Shown piece after piece: positions 6,967 through 14,521 of a DNA stretch of 18,886 nucleotides. Origin of the DNA: Beijerinckiaceae bacterium (GTDB taxonomy: Bacteria; Pseudomonadota; Alphaproteobacteria; Rhizobiales; Beijerinckiaceae); assembly GCA_947380915.1 (NCBI GenBank), contig CANCSY010000039.1:1-18886 (forward strand), written 5' to 3'. Below the pieces are notes generated by a model, which searched no databases, had not been told where the DNA came from, and saw only the letters and a program-made list of their open reading frames with translations. Both the position numbers and the translations under genes were made by a program. Every line of letters begins with the position of its first letter. The stretch's first letter is position 1.

Positions 6967-7475
6967 TGGGGGTTCCTCTGGCGATCGTCGCGGCCGTGGC
7001 GCGTAATGGCGTCATCGGCGGGAACAATCGGCTGCTCTGGAAATTGCGCAGCGACATGCTTCACTTTCGCGCGATCACGATGGGCAAGCCGATGATCATG
7101 GGACGGCTCACCTGGGACTCCATCGGGCGTCCCTTGCCCGGTCGCGAGACCATTGTGGTCACGCGCGATCCCTCCTTTGCAGCGCAGGGCGCCCATGTGG
7201 TCCACAATCCCGAGGCCGCCGTAGCTATGGGCCAGGAACTGGCCGAACGGCTGAAAGCCCCGGAAATCATGGTGGCTGGCGGGGGAGAACTCTATCGTCA
7301 GCTACTCGGCGAGTGCGATGCGCTCCACATCACCGAGGTCGATCTGGCGCCGGAGGGGGACGCCTTCTTCCCCGCCATCGACCCCGCGCATTGGCGGGAA
7401 GCGGTGCGGGTGGCGCATGATCCGGGGCCTGGCGACGAGGCCGGGTTCACCTTCGTGGACTATGTCCGCGTCTGA
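6966..7475 (+). CDS. folA: Dihydrofolate reductase
   Basis: Reduces dihydrofolate to tetrahydrofolate with NADPH. The 169-residue product has IVAAVARNGVIGGNN, KPMIMGRLTWDSIGRPLPGR (residues 41-60), the nucleotide-binding VAGGGELY, and ITEVD. The substrate-contacting acid is D30 and the conserved active-site tryptophan is W25. Unusual: the segment normally containing LPW and a second proline before the acid reads LLWKLRSD, so the counterparts of E. coli Pro21 and Pro25 are Leu and Arg. The start ATG overlaps the thyA stop by one base, which decides it. Co-expression with thyA couples production and recycling of dihydrofolate. Confidence 0.96.
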   Translation: MGVPLAIVAAVARNGVIGGNNRLLWKLRSDMLHFRAITMGKPMIMGRLTWDSIGRPLPGRETIVVTRDPSFAAQGAHVVHNPEAAVAMGQELAERLKAPEIMVAGGGELYRQLLGECDALHITEVDLAPEGDAFFPAIDPAHWREAVRVAHDPGPGDEAGFTFVDYVRV

Positions 7476-7556
7476 TTGGTTTAAGGCCCGCCAATTGAAA
7501 ACGGCCGGGCCCGTGTTTACTTCCATATTGGAAATTCATCCGAGGCGAGGAACCAG

Positions 7557-8723
7557 ATGCCCTGGAGTAATCAAGGCGGCGGTAGTGGCGGCGGCGGCGG
7601 ACCCTGGGGCAAGCCCCCCAATCAGGGCCCCTGGGGGCAAGGACCCTCGGGAGGCTCGAATCCGCCCGATCTTGAAGAACTGCTTCGGCGTGGGCAGGAC
7701 AAGCTGCGGCAGGTCTTGCCGGGTGGCGGCTTTGGCGGCAAGGGCGTGGCGCTCGCCGCGCTGCTGGCCGCCGGCGCCTGGGGGCTGAGCGGCTTCTACA
7801 CGGTGCAGCCCAACGAGGCCGGCCTCAATCTCATGTTCGGGCGCTATGTGAGCAAGACCGGTTCGGGCTTGCACTACAATCTGCCCTATCCCATCGGCTC
7901 GGTGCAGAAGCTGCGGGTTGAAGACCGCAACACCACCAGCATCGGCTTTGTCTATCGGGTTGATCCGCGCAGTGGCAATCAGGGCTCCATGGATGTGCCC
8001 GAGGAAAGCCTGATGCTGACCGGCGACGAGAATATCGCGGATGTAAAATTCGTGGTGATCTGGCAGATCGACCCGCTCAAGCCCGAGAATTTCGCCTTCA
8101 ATGTGCGGCGTCCCGAACTGACGATCAAGGCTGTGGCCGAGAGCGCCATGCGCGAGGTCGTGGGCCGCAGCCAGATCCAGCGTATTCTCACCGCCGAGCG
8201 CAAGGTCATCGAGCCCGCCGTACAGGAACTGATGCAGAAGGTGCTCGACGATTATGGTCTGGGCGCCAAGATCATCCAGGTGCAGCTCCAGTCGGTTGAT
8301 CCGCCAGAGCAGGTCATTGCGGCCTTCCGCGACGTGACGGCGGCCCAGCAGGATCAGGACCGATTGCGCAACGAAGCCGAGGCCTACGCCAATCGCGTGG
8401 TGCCCGAGGCCCGCGGCGCTGCGGCGCGGATCTCTCAGGAGGCGCAGGCCTATCGCGAGCAGACGGTGGCTGAGGCGCATGGTCAGGCTTCGCGCTTCGC
8501 CCAGGTGCTCGAGCAATACAAGCTTGCGCCCGCCATCACGCGCGAGCGCATCTATCTGGAAACCATGGAACGGGTCTTTGGAGGCATGAACAAGGTGATC
8601 ATTGATCCTGCCGCCTCGCCGCAGGGCGTCACGCCCTATCTGCCGCTCAGCACGCTTGATGCGCAGCAGCCCCAGGCTTCGGGCGCCGCTCGTCCCTCTA
8701 GCCAGCAGGGGGGCGCGCGATGA
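7557..8723 (+). CDS. hflK: HflK, membrane SPFH protein regulating FtsH
   Basis: The 388-residue product has a Gly/Pro/Trp-rich N-terminal tail (residues 1-37), a short charged segment and one transmembrane helix (about 63-81). The SPFH/Band-7 domain starts at FYTVQPNEAGLNLMFG, and an Ala/Glu/Gln-rich coiled coil lies at about 262-320. In E. coli HflK and HflC assemble into a large cage around the FtsH protease in the inner membrane and limit its access to membrane substrates. GAGGCGAGGAA precedes the ATG. It overlaps hflC by ATGA. The 81-bp gap from folA contains an inverted repeat TTCCA-TAT-TGGAA but no convincing promoter. Confidence 0.96.
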   Translation: MPWSNQGGGSGGGGGPWGKPPNQGPWGQGPSGGSNPPDLEELLRRGQDKLRQVLPGGGFGGKGVALAALLAAGAWGLSGFYTVQPNEAGLNLMFGRYVSKTGSGLHYNLPYPIGSVQKLRVEDRNTTSIGFVYRVDPRSGNQGSMDVPEESLMLTGDENIADVKFVVIWQIDPLKPENFAFNVRRPELTIKAVAESAMREVVGRSQIQRILTAERKVIEPAVQELMQKVLDDYGLGAKIIQVQLQSVDPPEQVIAAFRDVTAAQQDQDRLRNEAEAYANRVVPEARGAAARISQEAQAYREQTVAEAHGQASRFAQVLEQYKLAPAITRERIYLETMERVFGGMNKVIIDPAASPQGVTPYLPLSTLDAQQPQASGAARPSSQQGGAR

Positions 8724-9625
8724 AATCTCCCGTCGCCGTCTTCGCCTCTCTGGTGGCGATCCTTCTGCTTGTGATCGGTTTTGGAACCTCGGCCTTTATC
8801 GTGCGCCAGACCGAGCAGGCGCTCGTGTTGCGTTTTGGCGATCCGATCATGGGGCGTGGCCTCATCACCTCTCCCGGATTGCATTTCAAGGTCCCCTTCA
8901 TCGAGACCGTGGTTTATCTGGATAACCGGATTCTGGATCTGGAGACCTCCAAGCAGGAGGTTCTGGCCAGTGACAACAATCGCATCGAGGTGGACGCCTT
9001 CCTGCGCTACAAGATCGTGGATCCCCTGCGCTTCTATCAGTCGGTGGGCACCACCCAGCGTGCTGACGGACAACTCGCCAACGTCCTGAACTCGGCCGTC
9101 CGCCGCGTGCTGGGTGAGGCGAACATGCCGCAGATTGTGCGCGACCAGCGCGCCCAGCTCATGGTCCGCATCCGCGAGCAGGTGGAGCAGGAGGCGAGCA
9201 AGTTCGGCGTCACCATCAAGGACGTTCGCATCCGCCGCGCCGACCTGCCCAGGCAGATCTCCGAAAAGGTCTTCAGCCGCATGCAGACCGAGCGTGCGCG
9301 TGAAGCGGCCGAGTTCCGCGCGCAGGGCGCCGAGCAGGCCCAGCGCATCACCTCCAAGGCCGACCGCGATGTGGTCGTGTTGCGCGCCCAGGCGCAGCAG
9401 CAGGCTGACCAGTTGCGCGGCGAAGGCGAGGCGGAGCGCAACGGCATCTTTGCTGAAGCCTATGGGAAGGACCCCGACTTCTTCTCCTTCTGGCGGAGCA
9501 TGCAGGCCTATGAAGCTGGCTTGAAATCCGGCGATACAAGGCTCATTCTTAGCCCCAACTCCCAGTTCTTCCGCTACTTCGGAAATTCCGGGCGGCAGGG
9601 CGAGAGTGGCGCGGCGGCCAAATAG
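8720..9625 (+). CDS. hflC: HflC, partner of HflK
   Basis: The 301-residue product has a single N-terminal membrane anchor (residues 5-26). The SPFH domain begins TEQALVLRFGDPI and contains the typical DNRILDLETSKQEV and RYKIVDPLRFYQSV segments. The coiled-coil region is rich in Ala, Glu and Arg (about 190-240), and the C-terminus carries FFSFWRSMQAYE and the typical SPNSQFFRYF ending. It forms the HflKC complex with the upstream gene product. The ATGA overlap fixes the start and implies translational coupling at equal stoichiometry. It is followed by an 11-bp hairpin and then by the htrA-type gene. Confidence 0.96.
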   Translation: MKSPVAVFASLVAILLLVIGFGTSAFIVRQTEQALVLRFGDPIMGRGLITSPGLHFKVPFIETVVYLDNRILDLETSKQEVLASDNNRIEVDAFLRYKIVDPLRFYQSVGTTQRADGQLANVLNSAVRRVLGEANMPQIVRDQRAQLMVRIREQVEQEASKFGVTIKDVRIRRADLPRQISEKVFSRMQTERAREAAEFRAQGAEQAQRITSKADRDVVVLRAQAQQQADQLRGEGEAERNGIFAEAYGKDPDFFSFWRSMQAYEAGLKSGDTRLILSPNSQFFRYFGNSGRQGESGAAAK

Positions 9626-9644
9626 GGCCCTTCGCCGAAAATCA

Positions 9645-9672
9645 GCCTGCGCGATGAAAAAATCGCGCAGGC
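9645..9672 (+). repeat. Perfect 11-bp inverted repeat after hflC
   Basis: GCCTGCGCGAT (9645-9655) and ATCGCGCAGGC (9662-9672) form a perfect 11-bp stem around GAAAAA. It starts 20 bases past the hflC stop codon. No U-run follows, so it may be a transcript-stabilising hairpin or a poor terminator between hflC and htrA rather than a classical terminator. Confidence 0.5.
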
Positions 9673-9762
9673 CGCTTCGTGAGTCGTGTTTTCGCCCTAT
9701 TCTGTGGTTCGATTGTCCGGCGCTGCGGGAGCTTCCCGGCGCATTCACCAGGAGAGCATTTC

Positions 9763-11322
9763 ATGGGCTTTGACCCCGTTTCCGTCTTCGGATCGCGCGC
9801 CGCCCCGGGCCAGTCGCCCCGGCGCCTGCCTCGCTTTGCGCTCGCCCTCCTGCTGGGTTTTGCCGCCCTGCCAGCCCTCACGCCCGCTGTGAGCCTGCCC
9901 GCCTTCGCCAAGGGCCCGGATTCCCTTGCCGATCTCGCCTCCGATGTCAGTGACGCCGTGGTGAATATCTCCGCGTCCCAGACCGTGGACGACAAGCGCA
10001 CCGCGGCGCCCAACTTGCCGCAGGGCACGCCTTTCGACGATCTCTTCGAAGAGTTCTTCCGACGCCGCGGCCAGGGCCCCCAAGGTGGCCCGCAAGGCGG
10101 TCCGCAGGGCGATAACGCTCCGCGCCAGCGTCGCTCCAGTTCGCTGGGCTCGGGCTTCGTGATCGATTCCGCAGGCATCGTCATCACCAATAACCACGTC
10201 ATCGCCGACGCCAACGAGGTCACTGTGATCTTCACCGACGGACAGCGCCTGAAGGCCGAGGTTCTTGGCAAGGACGCCAAAGTGGATATAGCGGTGCTGC
10301 GCGTGAAGCCCGAAAAGCCTCTCAAGGCGGTCAAGTTCGGCGATAGCGAGAAAATGCGCGTGGGCGACTGGGTCATGGCCGTGGGCAATCCCTTCGGCCT
10401 TGGCGGAACCGTGACGGCGGGCATTGTTTCGGCCCGCAACCGCAACATCGACAGCGGCCCCTACGACAACTACATCCAGACCGACGCCTCCATCAACAAG
10501 GGCAATTCCGGCGGTCCGCTGTTCAATATGGCGGGCGAGGTCATCGGCGTGAACACTGCGATTCTGTCGCCTTCGGGCGGTTCGGTGGGCATCGGCTTCG
10601 CCACCCCTTCGGCCACGCTTGAGCCTGTGATCGAGCAATTGCAGAAATTCGGCGAGACACGTCGCGGCTGGCTCGGCGTGCGCATCCAGAATGTGGACGA
10701 GACCATCGCGGAGAGCCTTGGTCTGGGCAAGCCGCGCGGCGCGCTTGTGGCGGGAGTCGACGACAAGGGCCCCGGCAAGCCGGCGGGCATCAAGTCAGGC
10801 GACGTCATCATCAAGTTCGATGGCAAGGACGTGAAGGATTCGCGTGAATTGCCCAAGATCGTGGCGGCCACGGCTGTCGGTCGCGAGGTCAGCGTGATTG
10901 TCGTGCGCGGCGGCAAGGAGCAGGAGTTGAAAGTCACCCTCGGCCGTCTGGAAGAGGGCGAGAAGCAGGCTTCGCTCGATGCGGGCAAGGGCGACAAGGG
11001 CGCCGCTCCCGGCGCCTCGGTCGTGCAGAAGGCGCTGGGCATGGAGCTTGGCGCCCTGACCGCTGATTCGCGCAAGAAGTTCAATCTCAAGGACGGGACC
11101 GAGGGTGTGCTGGTGACCAGCGTCGAGCCCAACTCCGCCGCCGCCGAAAAACGTATCTCGGCGGGCGACCGGATTCTGGAGATCAATCAGGATGCGGTCT
11201 CCAAGCCCGAGGATGTGGCGCGCAAGCTCAAGGAGTTGAAGGATCAGGGCCGCAAGTCTGCGCTCCTTTTCGTGGCCTCTCCACAGGATGACAAGCGTTT
11301 CGTCCCGCTGCCCTTGAACTGA
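9763..11322 (+). CDS. DegP/HtrA-type periplasmic serine protease (Do family)
   Basis: From the ATG at 9763 the protein is 519 residues. A signal sequence (hydrophobic core about 25-48, ending PAFA) is followed by a trypsin-like domain with the triad H145 (ITNNHVIA), D175 (KVDIAVLRV) and S249 (NKGNSGGPL). PDZ1 spans about 300-395 and PDZ2 about 425-510, as in DegP and MucD. It degrades or chaperones misfolded envelope proteins. GGAGAG six bases before the ATG decides the start; a GTG at 9679 would only add a segment before the signal peptide. Residues 104-117 hold a QGGP-type tandem repeat in the LA-loop region. The link to hflKC groups two envelope quality-control functions. Confidence 0.95.
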   Translation: MGFDPVSVFGSRAAPGQSPRRLPRFALALLLGFAALPALTPAVSLPAFAKGPDSLADLASDVSDAVVNISASQTVDDKRTAAPNLPQGTPFDDLFEEFFRRRGQGPQGGPQGGPQGDNAPRQRRSSSLGSGFVIDSAGIVITNNHVIADANEVTVIFTDGQRLKAEVLGKDAKVDIAVLRVKPEKPLKAVKFGDSEKMRVGDWVMAVGNPFGLGGTVTAGIVSARNRNIDSGPYDNYIQTDASINKGNSGGPLFNMAGEVIGVNTAILSPSGGSVGIGFATPSATLEPVIEQLQKFGETRRGWLGVRIQNVDETIAESLGLGKPRGALVAGVDDKGPGKPAGIKSGDVIIKFDGKDVKDSRELPKIVAATAVGREVSVIVVRGGKEQELKVTLGRLEEGEKQASLDAGKGDKGAAPGASVVQKALGMELGALTADSRKKFNLKDGTEGVLVTSVEPNSAAAEKRISAGDRILEINQDAVSKPEDVARKLKELKDQGRKSALLFVASPQDDKRFVPLPLN

Positions 11323-11346
11323 AGCTTTGCAATAGATAGATTTGGG

Positions 11347-11377
11347 CCCGTCCCGCCTTGAGCGGGGCGGGTTTTCT
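11347..11377 (+). terminator. Intrinsic terminator of the htrA transcript
   Basis: CCCGTCCCGC (11347-11356), loop CTTGA, GCGGGGCGGG (11362-11371) makes a 10-bp stem with one G-U pair, followed by TTTTCT. This is the clearest intrinsic terminator in the window. It starts 25 bases past the stop codon and ends 15 bases before the next gene. Confidence 0.88.
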
Positions 11378-11391
11378 ATTGCGGGCCTTTC

Positions 11392-12120
11392 ATGGCGCAA
11401 GCCGAAGCGATTTTCTCCGATGCTCAGGCCGATGCGCGTTCCGCCGACCGCTGGAGCCGCGAGATTGGGGGACTGTTTCTCGACTGGGTGGCGGTCCCGC
11501 CCGGCCAGCGCTGGCTCGATGTGTGTTGCAGGGATGGCGCCTTCACCGAGGAACTGATCGCCCGCGGCGCCCCATCGTCGGTCTGCGTCATGGAGTTCTC
11601 TCAGCGAGAGATCGACCAAGCCCACGTTTTCGACGCCGCCGTCATGGCGCTGGCGATTTCTTTCGTGCCGGACCCTGCGGGCGTGGTCGCTCAGATGGCG
11701 CGGGTGGTGCGTCCCGGCGGATGGGTCGGCGCCTATATGTGGGATTTCATGGGGGGCGGCGCGCCCGGCTATCTTATCAGCGCTGGCGCGAAGGATCTGG
11801 GAATCACCTTCGCGCGGCCCGGTGGGGCGGAGGTTTCGCGGCTCCACATCTTGCGTGATCTTTGGCGGGCGGCAGGCCTTGTGCAGGTCGAGCCTCGCAC
11901 CATCCGCATGCGCGTGAGCTATGACAGCTTCGATGACTTCTGGGATTCCAGCGGGAGTGGCGGCGCGACAGGGGTCGCCATCGAGGCGCTATCGCCGCAA
12001 ATGCGCGCACGTTTGCAGGACCATTTGCGCGCAAGTCTGCCGACTGGCCCCTATGGGCGGATCGAAGTGCCGATCTGGGCCAACGCCGTGAAGGGGCGCG
12101 TGTCTGAACCCGCTCCTTGA
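11392..12120 (+). CDS. Class I SAM-dependent methyltransferase-like protein with a shortened cofactor-binding region
   Basis: The 242-residue product resembles the UbiE/type-11 methyltransferase fold. WLDVCCRDGAFTEEL (residues 41-55) stands where the glycine-rich motif I should be. VMALAISFVPDP (84-95) and ARVVRPGGWVGAYMWDF (103-119) match the later conserved motifs. Two things are wrong for an active enzyme: motif I lacks its GxGxG pattern, and only about 20 residues separate motif I from the FDAAVMAL strand. The acidic ribose-contacting strand and the usual GDAxxLPF segment, roughly 30 residues, are therefore missing. The frame is intact, so this is an in-frame loss rather than a frameshift. 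No strong Shine-Dalgarno precedes the ATG. It is convergent with the ABC transporter gene. Activity is doubtful; substrate unknown. Confidence 0.75.
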   Translation: MAQAEAIFSDAQADARSADRWSREIGGLFLDWVAVPPGQRWLDVCCRDGAFTEELIARGAPSSVCVMEFSQREIDQAHVFDAAVMALAISFVPDPAGVVAQMARVVRPGGWVGAYMWDFMGGGAPGYLISAGAKDLGITFARPGGAEVSRLHILRDLWRAAGLVQVEPRTIRMRVSYDSFDDFWDSSGSGGATGVAIEALSPQMRARLQDHLRASLPTGPYGRIEVPIWANAVKGRVSEPAP

Positions 12121-12127
12121 AGTCACC

Positions 12128-14242
12128 CTATTCCGCAGCCCCGGTCTTCGCCTGCTCCACGGGCGTGGAGGCTCCGTCTGCATGTTTTTCCATGATGATG
12201 CGGCGCTGGTGGAAGGCGGCGAGGGTGGAGCGGTGGCCGATGGAGACCACGGTGGTTCCCGGCAAATTGTCCGCCAGCAGGCGATAAAGCGCCGCCTCCG
12301 TGGGCTCGTCCAGGGCTGAGGTGGCCTCATCGAGGAAGAGCCAGTCGGGCCGGGCCAGAAGCGCGCGCGCCACCGCCAGCCTCTGCTGCTCGCCGCCGGA
12401 CAGGCGCTGGCTCCAGTTGTCCTCTTCATCGAGGCGCTCGATGAAGGCGCCCATGAGCGCGTTCTCCAGCGCCTTGACCAGGGCCGCGTCATCGAAATGG
12501 GCTGCGTCCTGCGGATAGGTGACGGCGTTGCGCAGGGTCCCGATGGGAATGTAGGGCTTTTGCGGCAGCAGCATCACGCTGGCGCCGGCTGGTACGCTGA
12601 TGGAGCCCTTGCCGAAGGGCCAGATGCCCGCCACCGCGCGAAACAGCGTCGACTTGCCCGAGCCCGAATGGCCCGAGAGCAGCAGCGCCTCGCCGGGATG
12701 GAGGGTGAGCTGCGCCTTGGTCACGATGACGCGCCCGTCGGGCAGGGCCAGATCAAGATCGGCGATGCCGATTTCGCCGGCGAGAGCAGGCGGGCTCGCG
12801 ATTTCGCTGGCGTGCTCCATGACATGGGCCTGATCAATGGCCGCATCGAAGCTCGACAGACGATCCAGCACGGCTTTGAAATCAGCCAGCGAGGTGTAGT
12901 AGGTGACGAAAAAGTTCAGCGCGCCTTCAACGCGGCTGAAGGCGCCCGCCGTCTGCGACATCACGCCCAGCTGGATCTTGCCAGCGAAATAGAAGGGCGC
13001 GGCCACGATATAGGGGATGAAGGGGCTGATCTGCCCATAGGTGGACGTGAAGGCCATCAGGCGTTTGCGCAGGTCGACGATCTGCAGATAGTTTTCGAAG
13101 ATGCGGCCAAAGCGCCCCATGGCCAGCCGTCGCTCCGCCGTCTCGCCCTTGAGAAGGGCGATCTGCTCGGAATATTCGCGCAGGCGCGCCAGCGAAAAGC
13201 GGAAGTCGGCTTCATAGCGCTGGCGTTGGAAATAGAGCCCCACCAGCGACCGGCCGATGACATGGGTGATCAGCGTGCCCACGATCGAATAGAGCAGCGC
13301 CACCCAGAAGAGGAAGCCCGGTAAGGCGATATCGGTGCCAGGAATGGTGAAATCCGCCGACAGGGTCCACAGGATCACCGCGAAGGAGACCAGCGAGGAG
13401 AGGGTCGAGATCAGCAGGATCGAATAGGAGTAGATGCCATAGCCCACCTGCCCGCCATCGATGAAGCGGTTCACGTCTTCGGCGATGCGCTGGTCCGGGT
13501 TGTCGGCGTTGAGGCCCTTGAGGCCCATGCGGTAATGGGTCGAGCCGTTGAGCCAGCGGCCCACATAATGCTCGGTCAGCCAGCGCCGCCAGCGGATCAT
13601 CAGGATGGATTGCGCGAGGAATTCGATGATGGCGCTGACGATGTAGATGGCCACCCAGAACAGGAAGACCGTGTAGAGCAGGGTCCAGAAGGCCGCCTGA
13701 TCCTTGTTCTGGATCGCGTTGAACCAATCGCGGTTGAAGAAGGACAGGCGCACATTGATGCCGACCTGGGCCTGGTTCACCACCACCAGAAAGACCACCG
13801 CTGCAATGGCGAGGCGGTTTTCGCGCACCTGAAAGGATGGCAAGGGCCAGATGCGCGCCTGCGTCATGCCCTCGCTCTCGAAATAGCGATCCGCGATGGC
13901 GCAGATGCTGCGCACGACCTTCAGATGCGACATGGCCCAGACGAGAATGCCGAACATGGCCACCGTCAGCGCCACGCTATCGGGCAGCTTGTAGGCCTTG
14001 AGCGATTCAGGCCAAAGCCCGACCACCGACAGCAGGAAGAGCCCGCCGAACAGGACCACTTCCGTGGCGAAGATCACGATGAAGATTTTCAGGAACGTGG
14101 AGATGCGCGCCGACTTGAACGTGGCCCCTGCGCAGAGCAGCCCGCCCACCCCCAGAAGGAGCGCCGAGACATCGGACGTTGACCACCAGACCCCGAGGGA
14201 GATCACCGAGAGGGCCGCGACGGCCAGACTGAGGAGCGTCAT
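12128..14242 (-). CDS. SbmA/BacA/YddA-like ABC transporter, fused permease and ATPase, with extra N-terminal membrane region
   Basis: The 704-residue protein fuses a membrane domain to an ATPase. The ATPase has Walker A GHSGSGKST (524-532), Q-loop Q561, signature LSGGEQQ (614-620), Walker B LFLDE (635-639) and H-loop H670. The permease core starts near residue 143 and has the family-typical FFNRDWFNAIQ (168-178) and RWRRWLTEHY (217-226). Relatives (SbmA, BacA, Rv1819c, YddA) import peptides, bleomycin or cobalamin, so uptake of such compounds is plausible. About 140 residues with four further hydrophobic segments (1-20, 25-42, 49-77, 88-107) precede that core and are absent from E. coli YddA. 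I chose ATG at 14242, preceded by CAGGATT; an upstream TTG at 14308 would add 22 polar residues. Its 3' end lies 7 bp from the convergent methyltransferase gene. Confidence 0.9.
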   Translation of the reverse strand: MTLLSLAVAALSVISLGVWWSTSDVSALLLGVGGLLCAGATFKSARISTFLKIFIVIFATEVVLFGGLFLLSVVGLWPESLKAYKLPDSVALTVAMFGILVWAMSHLKVVRSICAIADRYFESEGMTQARIWPLPSFQVRENRLAIAAVVFLVVVNQAQVGINVRLSFFNRDWFNAIQNKDQAAFWTLLYTVFLFWVAIYIVSAIIEFLAQSILMIRWRRWLTEHYVGRWLNGSTHYRMGLKGLNADNPDQRIAEDVNRFIDGGQVGYGIYSYSILLISTLSSLVSFAVILWTLSADFTIPGTDIALPGFLFWVALLYSIVGTLITHVIGRSLVGLYFQRQRYEADFRFSLARLREYSEQIALLKGETAERRLAMGRFGRIFENYLQIVDLRKRLMAFTSTYGQISPFIPYIVAAPFYFAGKIQLGVMSQTAGAFSRVEGALNFFVTYYTSLADFKAVLDRLSSFDAAIDQAHVMEHASEIASPPALAGEIGIADLDLALPDGRVIVTKAQLTLHPGEALLLSGHSGSGKSTLFRAVAGIWPFGKGSISVPAGASVMLLPQKPYIPIGTLRNAVTYPQDAAHFDDAALVKALENALMGAFIERLDEEDNWSQRLSGGEQQRLAVARALLARPDWLFLDEATSALDEPTEAALYRLLADNLPGTTVVSIGHRSTLAAFHQRRIIMEKHADGASTPVEQAKTGAAE

Positions 14243-14391
14243 GTCGAATCCTGAAAAGGGCGAGGCCTGAGGGACAAGATAGCACAGGCGCCCGTTCGGA
14301 CCATTCAAAACGGGAGGATTTGAGGCGCATCCGTCTTAAGAGGGAGGCAAGGGGGCGAGGATCGCCAAAGATGCAGCTGCTCCACCCCCGA

Positions 14392-14433
14392 TGCGGAGAT
14401 TGATGAGCCTTCTCTCCGCAGGATGTGCGGAGA
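14392..14433. repeat. TGCGGAGA / TCTCCGCA / TGCGGAGA alternating repeat
   Basis: TGCGGAGA (14392-14399) and an identical copy (14426-14433) flank the exact complement TCTCCGCA (14413-14420). The middle copy can pair with either flank, giving two mutually exclusive 8-bp hairpins with 13- and 5-nt loops. It lies in the 279-bp gap between the molybdopterin-subunit stop and the ABC transporter start. No U-run follows either form. Confidence 0.45.
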
Positions 14434-14443
14434 AAAGCTTTGG

Positions 14444-14466
14444 CGAGGGTGGGGGCGCGACCCTCG
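14444..14466 (-). terminator. Possible terminator-like hairpin downstream of the molybdopterin-subunit gene
   Basis: CGAGGGT (14466-14460 on the minus strand) pairs with ACCCTCG (14450-14444) across nine bases. It starts 56 bp past the stop codon of the upstream gene. Only CCAAAGCTTTT follows, so the U-run is late and weak. Confidence 0.3.
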
Positions 14467-14521
14467 TTATGGCGTCTGGCGCCAAGCGGTGTTGCAAAGC
14501 CAGCGCCCCCTTCGATCCCCC

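Noticed and set aside
7495..7529. Heat-shock (sigma32-like) promoter before hflK, TTGAAA and CCATATT
   Set aside because: The spacer would be 22 bases, well beyond the usual 13-16, and the -10 match is partial.
11598..11645. Frameshift as the cause of the methyltransferase deletion
   Set aside because: Conserved sequence continues in the same frame on both sides, so an in-frame loss explains it better.
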